From assembly GCF_016862895.1 (NCBI RefSeq), contig NZ_BONV01000002.1, positions 1-64,000 on the forward strand: a stretch of DNA of 64,000 nucleotides, given 5' to 3'. Below are positions 8,349 through 15,333 of the stretch, piece after piece; within the stretch, counting starts at the first letter, position 1, and every line of letters begins with the position of its first letter. The DNA is from Planotetraspora kaengkrachanensis. GTDB lineage: Bacteria; Actinomycetota; Actinomycetes; Streptosporangiales; Streptosporangiaceae. Under the pieces are notes generated by a model that saw nothing but the letters and a program-made list of their open reading frames with translations, had not been told where the DNA came from and ran no database searches. Both the position numbers and the translations under genes were made by a program.

Positions 8349-9374
8349 TCAGCGGATCGTCGGCGGGGCGGCCGAGTCCCTGATGACCAGACGGCACGGC
8401 ATGCGGTGGATCCCGCTGGTGGCCCGTCCCTCGATGGCGGCGAACAGGTGCTGCGCCGCCGTACGGCCGAGCAGTTCGAGGTTCATGTCCATGGTGGTCA
8501 GCGGCGGCCGCGTCTCCTCCGACAACACCTCCCAGTTGTCGTAGCCGACCACCGCGATGTCATCGGGCACCCGCCGCCCCCGTTCCCGCGCCGCCTCGAT
8601 CAGCCCCGCCGCGATCTGGTCGCTGCCGCAGAAGACGGCGTCCACCTCGGGGTCGGCGTTGAGCACGATCTCGGCCGCGTGCCGTCCCCAGCGTTGTGAC
8701 CAGGCTCCGTAGACGACGCGGTCACCGGACAGCGGAAGCCCGGCCGTCTGCAGCGCGGCCAGCGCCCCCTCCGCGCGCTCTCGTGCGGCGGTGTAGTGCG
8801 TCGGGCCCGTGACGTGGGCGATCCTCCGGCGTCCCAGCGCGATCAGGTGCCGTACGGCGTCGCCCGAGCCGGCCACGTCGTCGGGGACGAACGACACGTC
8901 CTCCGGGTGGTCGGACGGCGCGTAGGCGTAGACGACGGGGATGGGCAGGTCGCGGCTGATGGACGGCCGCGGGTCGGTGCTCTCCCCCACGACGATCAGC
9001 CCGTCCACCCGCCGGGCGAGCAGCGTGCGCAGGTAGTGCTGCTCGCGGAAGGCGTCGCCCCGGGCGTCGCACAGCAGCACCGCGGTCTCGCCCGAGCCGA
9101 ACGCGTCCTCGGCGCCGAGCATGACGGGGATGCCGAAACGGCCCACGCTGTCGCTCGTCAGCAACCCCACCGTGCGGGTCTGACCGGTCACCAGGCTGCG
9201 GGCCAGCGGGTTGGGCTGGAAGGACAGCTCGCGGGCGGCGGCGAACACCCGGTCCCGGGTCTCCGCCCGCACCTGGCCCCGCCCGTTGAGCGCCTTTGAC
9301 GCGGTCGCGATCGAGACCCCGGCCAGGGCGGCGACGTCGTTGATCGTGACCGCGCGTGGTCGCTCAGGAGGCAT
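8349..9374 (-). CDS. LacI-family regulator, paralogue A (arabinoside locus)
   Basis: A 341-residue LacI repressor: helix-turn-helix at residues about 7-30 (TINDVAALAGVSIATASKALNG) and a sugar-sensing domain with motif GYDNWEVLSEETRPPLTT. It is closely similar along its whole length to the regulator at 18454-19500 (shared FHPNPLAR/FQPNPLAR, LCDARGD, GRHAA, CGNDQIA/CGSDQIA blocks). ATG at 9374 was chosen because a purine-rich AGGAAAAGG lies about 8 bases upstream; that ribosome site is embedded in the GAAAACCTTTTC operator, so the protein probably represses its own translation-initiation region. It faces away from the second sugar ABC operon, which it likely controls. Confidence 0.92.
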   Translation of the reverse strand: MPPERPRAVTINDVAALAGVSIATASKALNGRGQVRAETRDRVFAAARELSFQPNPLARSLVTGQTRTVGLLTSDSVGRFGIPVMLGAEDAFGSGETAVLLCDARGDAFREQHYLRTLLARRVDGLIVVGESTDPRPSISRDLPIPVVYAYAPSDHPEDVSFVPDDVAGSGDAVRHLIALGRRRIAHVTGPTHYTAARERAEGALAALQTAGLPLSGDRVVYGAWSQRWGRHAAEIVLNADPEVDAVFCGSDQIAAGLIEAARERGRRVPDDIAVVGYDNWEVLSEETRPPLTTMDMNLELLGRTAAQHLFAAIEGRATSGIHRMPCRLVIRDSAAPPTIR

Positions 9375-9375
9375 T

Positions 9376-9391
9376 GTGAAAACCTTTTCCT
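9376..9391. promoter_or_regulatory. LacI operator copy 1 (over lacI-A ribosome site)
   Basis: Core GAAAACCTTTTC at 9378-9389 has perfect five-base arms around CC and matches the site family CCGAAAACCTTTTCGG. It covers the ribosome-binding region of the LacI gene. Confidence 0.65.
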
Positions 9392-9447
9392 CGGGAACAT
9401 CACTGTCGCCAGAGAGCTCGATCAACCGTTCACGCAGACCATAACGG

Positions 9448-9470
9448 TGGTTGCGACATCACGGCAACCA
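9448..9470. promoter_or_regulatory. inverted repeat in the lacI-A/ABC divergent region
   Basis: TGGTTGC and GCAACCA are separated by nine bases. It lies between the two divergent genes and could be a further protein-binding site; function unknown. Confidence 0.35.
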
Positions 9471-9488
9471 GCGGCCCCGCCGCGCCCA

Positions 9489-9517
9489 TTGACAGCGCAT
9501 CAGATGACGTTTACGTT
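9489..9517 (+). promoter_or_regulatory. promoter for the second sugar ABC operon
   Basis: TTGACA (9489-9494) and TACGTT (9512-9517) with a 17-base spacer. The transcription start would fall in operator copy 2 immediately downstream. Confidence 0.6.
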
Positions 9518-9518
9518 T

Positions 9519-9534
9519 CCGAAAACCTTTTATT
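9519..9534. promoter_or_regulatory. LacI operator copy 2 (at the ABC operon start point)
   Basis: CCGAAAACCTTTTATT matches the shared palindrome in 13 of 16 positions. It directly follows the -10 element of the ABC promoter. Confidence 0.65.
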
Positions 9535-9641
9535 TTGCTTCACACCGGTGCGATCGCAAGCAGTTGCTTGGTTGGGGCGTGATCACCGGGCATCGGCCGT
9601 CGTGGCGGACGGCGACCCCCCAGTAGTGCAAGGAGCAGGAC

Positions 9642-10919
9642 ATGGCAAAAAGGTTTTCGGCGGCGATAGCCGCTGGGCTCTTGGTGACAGCACTCGCCGC
9701 ATGCGGCGGCGGCGAGACGGCCGAGGGCGGTGCGTCCGGCGCCCCCGACAGCGGAACGACGATCACGATGTGGACCCGGGCGGCCACACAGGCGCAGAGC
9801 CAGCGGCTCGTGGACGCCTACAACAAGACCCACAAGAACCAGGTCAAGCTGACCGTGATCCCGATCGACAACTACCAGCCGCGCATCGCCGCCGCGGCCG
9901 GCGCCGGGCAGCTTCCCGACATCTTCGCCGCCGACGTGATCTTCGTGCCCAACTACACGTCGCAGGGGCTGTACCTGGACATCACCGACCGGGTCGCGAA
10001 ACTGCCCTTCAAGGACTCGCTCGCCGCCTCGCACATGCGGCTCGGGACGTACGAGAACCGGATGTACACCCTTCCGCACACCCTCGACCTGTCGGTGTGG
10101 TTCTGGAACAAGGATCTCTACGAGAAGGCCGGACTCGACCCGGAGAAGGGCCCGACCACCCTCAAGGAGTTCGCCGCCCAGGCGACCACGGTCCAGGAGA
10201 AGCTCGGCAAGGACGGCAAGGTCCACGGCACCTTCTTCGGCGGCAACTGCGGCGGCTGCTACGTCTTCACCTTCTGGCCCTCGGTCTGGGCGGCCGGCGG
10301 CCAGGTCATGAACGAGCAGGGCACCAAGTCGCTGGTGAACCAGTCGCCGATGACCGACGTCTTCCAGATCTACAAGGACCTGTACGCCAAGGGCATCAGC
10401 GGGCCGACCACGAAGGAGGAGCAGGGGGCGACCTGGACCGGCTTCTTCCCCAAGGGGGAGATCGGCGTGATGCCCATGCCGTCCACCACGCTCGGCTCCA
10501 TGCCGGCCGACATGAAGATCGGCGTCGCCCCGATCGCCGGGCCCGACGGCGGCCAGTCCACGTTCGTGGGCGGCGACTCGATCGGCATCTCCGCCACCAC
10601 CAAGAACGCGGACGCGGCCTGGGACTTCCTGTCCTGGACGGTCGGCGACGAGGCCCAGGTCGAGGTCCTCGCCAAGAACAAGGACGTGCTGGCCAGGACC
10701 GACCTCGCCAGTAACAAGTACTCCGAGGCCGACCCCAGGGTCGTCCTGATCAACTCCCTGGTCGCCAAGGGGCAGACGCCGTTCGCCCTGCGCTTCGGCC
10801 AGACCTTCAACGACCCCCAGGGTCCGTGGCTGCGCTTCGCCCGGGAGGCGGTCTTCGGCGACCCCGCCAAGCTGGCCGAACTCAACACCGCCGTCGACAA
10901 GTCGCTCACTCAGTCATGA
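9642..10919 (+). CDS. sugar ABC transporter substrate-binding lipoprotein
   Basis: A 425-residue extracellular solute-binding protein of the CUT1 class. A short Sec lipoprotein signal ends at Cys21 (TALAAC), followed by a Gly/Glu/Ser linker, then the two-lobed sugar-binding fold (TITMWTRAATQAQSQRL start of domain). ATG at 9642 follows AAGGAG by six bases. Codons 2-7 carry a copy of the LacI operator (AAAAAGGTTTTCGG), so the operator sits inside the coding sequence. The next permease begins at an ATG overlapping this stop. Position next to GH127 suggests an arabinose-containing oligosaccharide as ligand; this is inference. Confidence 0.92.
   Translation: MAKRFSAAIAAGLLVTALAACGGGETAEGGASGAPDSGTTITMWTRAATQAQSQRLVDAYNKTHKNQVKLTVIPIDNYQPRIAAAAGAGQLPDIFAADVIFVPNYTSQGLYLDITDRVAKLPFKDSLAASHMRLGTYENRMYTLPHTLDLSVWFWNKDLYEKAGLDPEKGPTTLKEFAAQATTVQEKLGKDGKVHGTFFGGNCGGCYVFTFWPSVWAAGGQVMNEQGTKSLVNQSPMTDVFQIYKDLYAKGISGPTTKEEQGATWTGFFPKGEIGVMPMPSTTLGSMPADMKIGVAPIAGPDGGQSTFVGGDSIGISATTKNADAAWDFLSWTVGDEAQVEVLAKNKDVLARTDLASNKYSEADPRVVLINSLVAKGQTPFALRFGQTFNDPQGPWLRFAREAVFGDPAKLAELNTAVDKSLTQS
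9645..9660. promoter_or_regulatory. LacI operator copy 3 (inside the binding-protein gene)
   Basis: GCAAAAAGGTTTTCGG, 14 of 16 positions matching CCGAAAAGGTTTTCGG, begins at the fourth base of the gene. Together with copy 2 about 126 bases upstream it could support a repression loop. Confidence 0.6.
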
Positions 10920-11833
10920 CACGTCTCGCCTCGCCCCGCGCGGGCCGTGACCTCGGCGAGGTCACGGTCCGCGCGGCCCACGCCCGTGGCCGTCCCGGCT
11001 CCCGCGGCTACGTCGGGTGGCTCTACGCGGCTCCGACCGCCGTCATCGTCTCGGTGCTGTTCCTCGCCCCGCTCGCGCTCGTCGTCTGGATGTCGCTGAA
11101 CAAGTGGCCGCTGCTGGGCCAGCCGAGGCTCAACGTCCCCGACAACTACACCAAGATCTCCGACGACCCGTTGTTCGTGGACTCGGTGTGGTTCACGCTG
11201 AAATACACCGTGATCATCACGGTCCTGCTGTCGGCGGTCGCGCTCGGCCTGGCGCTGCTCGTGCAGAACCGCCGGCCGGGGGTCGCCTTCTTCCGCACGG
11301 CCTTCTTCCTCCCCGGCGCGGTCGGATTCGCGGCGGCCTCCCTGCTGTTCTACGGCATGCTCAACCCCGACTTCGGGCCGCTCGGCTTCATGGACGTGAA
11401 ATGGATCGGCACGCCGAACATGGCGCTGTTCTCCACCATCGGGCTGGTCCTTTGGCGCTTCGCCGGGTTCAACATGCTGATCCTGCTCACCGGCCTGCAG
11501 GCGATCCCGATCCAGGTCTACGAGGCCGCCAGGACCGACGGCGCGACCAGGTGGCAGACCTTCACCAAGATCACTCTGCCTCTGCTGCGGCCCACGATCG
11601 CGCTGATGCTGATCCTGAGCATCACGGGCTCGCTGCTGGCCTTCGACCAGTTCTTCATCTTCACCAACGGCGGCCCCGACAACAGCACGGTGTCGATGGT
11701 CATGGTCATCTACCGCAACGCGTTCTTCCGCTTCGACCTCGGCGGAGCCGCGGCGCTGTCCGTCGTGCTGCTGGCCGCGCTGGTCGCGCTGAACGCCCTG
11801 CAGTTGCGTGTCCTCAGGGGAGGCGACAAATGA
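10916..11833 (+). CDS. sugar ABC transporter permease (MalF-type)
   Basis: The 305-residue permease has six membrane segments after an N-terminal cytoplasmic tail; the first is around YAAPTAVIVSVLFLAPLALVV. The EAA loop is present (EAARTDGATRWQTFTKITLP). ATG at 10916 overlaps the stop of the binding-protein gene (ATGA), which decides the start over earlier in-frame codons. Confidence 0.92.
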   Translation: MTRLASPRAGRDLGEVTVRAAHARGRPGSRGYVGWLYAAPTAVIVSVLFLAPLALVVWMSLNKWPLLGQPRLNVPDNYTKISDDPLFVDSVWFTLKYTVIITVLLSAVALGLALLVQNRRPGVAFFRTAFFLPGAVGFAAASLLFYGMLNPDFGPLGFMDVKWIGTPNMALFSTIGLVLWRFAGFNMLILLTGLQAIPIQVYEAARTDGATRWQTFTKITLPLLRPTIALMLILSITGSLLAFDQFFIFTNGGPDNSTVSMVMVIYRNAFFRFDLGGAAALSVVLLAALVALNALQLRVLRGGDK

Positions 11834-12636
11834 GGCGCACCGGCTCGTACTCCGCCACGTCGGCGCTGGCCGTGCTGTTCCTGTTCCCGCTGGTCTGGAG
11901 CGGGTGGTCGTCCATGAAGGGGCAGCCGGGCAGCGGGCAGACCAGCGGGTACGGCTTCGGCAACTACTCGAGGATGGCCCAGTTCGGCGAGGGCCTGACC
12001 GCCTATCTCACCAACAGCCTGCTGGTGTCCGCGATGACGGTCGCCGGGACGCTGGTGGTCTCGGCGCTGGGCGGCTACGCGTTCGCCAGGTTCGCCTTCC
12101 CGGGAAAGAACCTGCTGTTCCTGGCGACGCTCGCGATCCTCATGGTTCCGTACGCGACGATCCTGATCCCGCTCTACGTGCTGCTCGGCAAGATCGGCCT
12201 GCAGAACTCCCTGGTCGGGCTCAGCCTCGTCTTCGTCATGTTCCAACTGCCGTTCGCGCTCTACATGATGCGCAACTCGTTCGAGGCGGTGCCGCGGGAG
12301 TTGGATGAGTCGGCGCTGGTCGACGGGTGCGGCACGTTCCGCGCGTTCACCCTGATCCTGCTGCCCGCGGTCCGGCCCGGTCTGGTCACGGTCGGGCTGT
12401 TCGCCTTCCTCGCTTCGTGGAACGACTTCCTCGCCCCCTTGATCCTGCTCAACGACGGGGCCAGCTTCCCGCTCCCGGTCGCCGTGTGGAGCATGACGCA
12501 GCGCACGTTCGGGGCGATCGACTACGGGATGCTCGAAGCCGGGGTCATGGTCATGGCCATTCCCTGTCTGCTCCTGTTCATCGTGCTTCAGCGCTACTAC
12601 GTGCGCGGATTCATGTCAGGCGCGCTGCGCGGCTAG
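11830..12636 (+). CDS. sugar ABC transporter permease (MalG-type)
   Basis: The 268-residue partner permease, with an EAA-type loop (ESALVDGCGTFRAFTLILLP) and six membrane segments. ATG at 11830 overlaps the preceding stop and has GGGGAGG upstream. Like the first importer, this operon has no ATPase gene, so it should depend on a shared ATPase such as MsiK. The GH127 gene follows after 38 bases. Confidence 0.92.
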   Translation: MRRTGSYSATSALAVLFLFPLVWSGWSSMKGQPGSGQTSGYGFGNYSRMAQFGEGLTAYLTNSLLVSAMTVAGTLVVSALGGYAFARFAFPGKNLLFLATLAILMVPYATILIPLYVLLGKIGLQNSLVGLSLVFVMFQLPFALYMMRNSFEAVPRELDESALVDGCGTFRAFTLILLPAVRPGLVTVGLFAFLASWNDFLAPLILLNDGASFPLPVAVWSMTQRTFGAIDYGMLEAGVMVMAIPCLLLFIVLQRYYVRGFMSGALRG

Positions 12637-12674
12637 CGGCTTCACTTCGCATGAGAACTCTGAAAAGGACAAAT

Positions 12675-14624
12675 GTGACTGGCATCGTCGAAAGACACAC
12701 CTCCGCTGTCGCCCCCGTCGTTCCGCGCGGCGGGGTGTTCGCCCCGCTCGGTCTTGATGAGTCACGTCTCGCCGGAGGATTCTGGGGGGAGCGCCAGGAG
12801 CTCAACCACGACGCGATCATTCCGCACGCACTCCACTGGCTGGAGCGTGCGGGCTGGACGGGGAACTTCGACAACGCCGCGGCCGGCCGGCCGTACGAGC
12901 ATCGGGGCATGCAGTTCGCCGACTCCGAGGTCTACAAGATCATCGAGGCGGTCGCCTGGGACCGGGCGCGAAGCGGCCCGTCCGCCGACCTCGACGCCGA
13001 CCTCGACGCCGCGCTGGACGGGCTCGTCGACCGGCTGGCGGAGGCGCAGGACGCCGACGGCTACCTGCACACGTTGTTCGGCCGGGCCTGGCAGCGCCCC
13101 AGGTACTCGGACATCTCCTGGGGGCACGAGCTCTACTGTTTCGGGCACCTGCTCCAGTCGGCGGTCGCCAGTTCCCGTGCGGGTGCCAACGCCAGATACC
13201 TGCAGGTGGCGAGGGCGCTCGCCGACCACGTCTGCGTGATGTTCGGGGAGAACGGGCTGCGCACGGTGTGCGGCCACGCCGAGATCGAGCTCGGCCTGGT
13301 CGAGCTCTACCGGCTCACCGGCGAACGCCGCTACCTGGACCAGGCGGCGCTGTTCATCGAAAGGCGCGGCACTGGAACGCTCCCCCGCATCGAGTACGGC
13401 AGCGCCTACGCGCAGGACGACGTTCCGGTGCGCGAGGCCACCGTGCTGCGCGGCCACGTGGTGCGAGCCCTCTACCTGTCGGCGGGGGCCACGGACGTCG
13501 CCGTGGAGACCGGCGACGCCGAACTGCTGCGCACTCTCGAGACCCAGTGGGCCAACACCGTCGCGACCCGCAGCTACGTCACGGGCGGGATGGGATCTCA
13601 CCACAACGACGAGGCGTTCGGCCTCGACTACGTCCTGCCGCCCGACCGCTCCTACTGCGAGACGTGCGCGGGCGTCGCCTCCATCATGTTCAGCTGGCGG
13701 CTTCTCCTGGCCACGGGGAAGAGCCGGTACGCCGACCTGATCGAGCGCACCCTGTACAACGTCCTCGCGGCGTCCCCGGCACGCGACGGCCGGTCCTTCT
13801 TCTACGCCAACACACTCCACCAGCGGTCGGTGAGCGTTCCCGCGCCGGTCAACGACGACGGCCTGTGCCTGAGGGGGGCGAGCAGCCGGCGCGAGGCGTG
13901 GTTCGAGTCGTCGTGCTGCCCCACCAACCTGGCCAGGACGCTGGCGAGCCTCGGCGCCCTCTGGGCGACCAAGGACGACGAGGGCGTGCAGATCCACCAG
14001 TACGGCGGCGCGTCGGTCGACACGGTCCTCGCGGACGGCCGGCGGGTCAGCCTCGACATGGAGACCGAGTACCCCCACGAGGGCACGATCAGGATCACGA
14101 TCCGCGAGTCCCCGGGCACTCCGTGGACGGTCTCGTTGCGCGTCCCCGAGTGGGCCGAGGGCGCGACCGTGACGGTGAACGGGACGGCCGAAGCGGCCGC
14201 GCCGGGTGTCTTCTCGGTCACCAGGGCGTTCGCCCCGGGAGACACGATCACGCTGGAGGTGCCGATCGAGGCACGGTTCGTCTTCCCGCATCCCCGCGTC
14301 GACGCGGTCAGGGGCTGCGTCGCGGTTGAGCGCGGCCCCGTCGTCTACGCCCTGGAGTCGGTCGACCTGCCCCCGGGCTGGAGTACGGAGGCGGCGGTCG
14401 TCGACGTGTCGAAGCCGCCCCGCTCGGATCGGGACGGCGTGCACGTCCGTCTCTCCTCGATCGACGAGGCCGCGTGGGACCTTCCGTACACGGCCGACGC
14501 CGCGGACGCCCTCCCCCGCCTCGCCGCCTCGGCCGAGGTGCCGCTCACGCCGTACCACGACTGGGCGAACAGGGGGCCCTCGACCATGCGCGTCTGGATC
14601 CCCGCGGAGGTCGCGACGGCGTGA
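12675..14624 (+). CDS. GH127 beta-L-arabinofuranosidase (DUF1680 family)
   Basis: A 649-residue (alpha/alpha)6-barrel enzyme with C-terminal beta-sandwich domains. In characterised GH127 HypBA1 a zinc held by one Glu and three Cys positions the nucleophilic Cys; the matching residues are all here: Glu329 and Cys331 (YCETC) and Cys414-Cys415 (SSCCPTN), with the first of the paired cysteines the expected nucleophile. No signal peptide, so it should cleave beta-L-arabinofuranosides after import by the operon's transporter. I chose GTG at 12675, preceded by AAAAGGAC; ATG at 12651 is possible. Last gene of the ABC operon, followed by a perfect hairpin. Confidence 0.92.
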   Translation: MTGIVERHTSAVAPVVPRGGVFAPLGLDESRLAGGFWGERQELNHDAIIPHALHWLERAGWTGNFDNAAAGRPYEHRGMQFADSEVYKIIEAVAWDRARSGPSADLDADLDAALDGLVDRLAEAQDADGYLHTLFGRAWQRPRYSDISWGHELYCFGHLLQSAVASSRAGANARYLQVARALADHVCVMFGENGLRTVCGHAEIELGLVELYRLTGERRYLDQAALFIERRGTGTLPRIEYGSAYAQDDVPVREATVLRGHVVRALYLSAGATDVAVETGDAELLRTLETQWANTVATRSYVTGGMGSHHNDEAFGLDYVLPPDRSYCETCAGVASIMFSWRLLLATGKSRYADLIERTLYNVLAASPARDGRSFFYANTLHQRSVSVPAPVNDDGLCLRGASSRREAWFESSCCPTNLARTLASLGALWATKDDEGVQIHQYGGASVDTVLADGRRVSLDMETEYPHEGTIRITIRESPGTPWTVSLRVPEWAEGATVTVNGTAEAAAPGVFSVTRAFAPGDTITLEVPIEARFVFPHPRVDAVRGCVAVERGPVVYALESVDLPPGWSTEAAVVDVSKPPRSDRDGVHVRLSSIDEAAWDLPYTADAADALPRLAASAEVPLTPYHDWANRGPSTMRVWIPAEVATA

Positions 14625-14642
14625 GACGCGAGCCGTCGCGAC
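14610..14642 (+). terminator. hairpin overlapping the GH127 stop codon
   Basis: GTCGCGACGGC (14610-14620) and GCCGTCGCGAC (14632-14642) form a perfect 11-bp stem with an 11-base loop containing the stop codon. No T tract follows. Likely the end of the ABC-GH127 transcript. Confidence 0.65.
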
Positions 14643-14671
14643 ATTGAGCGACCGGCTCCGTGAGCCACGAC

Positions 14672-15333
14672 GACGGGTCACTTGCGCAGCCCGTCGTGCA
14701 CGGTTCGCGGATCGACCGGTTCGGCGCCCGGGGCCGGGTTTCGCCTTGAGCCCCGCCCCGGGCGCAGCCCATCCGGAATCGGGTCCCGCCCGGCCGACAT
14801 GCCGCGCGCTCCACCGGGTCTCCGTCACCGACCCCGACGCGCTGGCGGCGGTCGTCGCCCGGGTCCGGCCCCGGCTCATCTGCCATCTGGCGGCGCAGAT
14901 AGACGTCCGGGCCTCGGTCGCCGGCCCGGCGGCCGACAGTACATCGCCCTGTCCAACCGCCTCCACGGCACCACTCACTCCGTGTTGCGCCTGGCAACGT
15001 CTACGGCCCGCGCCAGGACCCGGCCGATGAGGCGGGAGTGGTCGCCGTCTTCTGCGGCAAGGTCCTGCGCGGCGAGCGGCCCGTCATCTACGGCGACGGC
15101 ACCCAGACACGCGACTACGTCCACGTCGCCGACGTGGCCGCGGCCTTCCTGGCGGCGGCGGACCTTCCCCAGGCGGGGGTGTGGAACATCGGCACCGGCG
15201 TCGAGACCGGCATCCTCACACTGGCCGAGGTCATCGGCAGGCGACGGGCCGGCGCGTCGAGGCGGAGTTCGCCTCCGCCCGGCCCGGGGAGCGGCGGAGG
15301 AGGGGGCCCTCCTCCGCCGCCGACATCCGACCG
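14672..15333 (+). pseudogene. decayed NAD-dependent sugar epimerase (galE-like)
   Basis: Fragments of an extended SDR epimerase appear in order but in different frames: SVTDPDALAAVVARVRP with CHLAAQIDVRASVA (about 14818-14939), then YIALSNRLHGTTHSVLRLA (to about 14997), then NVYGPRQDP and VIYGDGTQTRDYVHVADVAAAF to WNIGTGVETGILTLAEV (14996-15235), then EFASARPGE (about 15262-15290). The region that should hold the catalytic YxxxK is deleted, and there is a one-base loss near 14996 and another shift near 15240. The N-terminal glycine motif is eroded. In life the enzyme would have been a UDP-glucose 4-epimerase-like protein; this copy cannot work. Confidence 0.75.

Noticed and set aside
14625-15333. 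Small genes read from the separate open frames after GH127
   Set aside because: The frames line up in order as pieces of a single epimerase, so one pseudogene explains them better.
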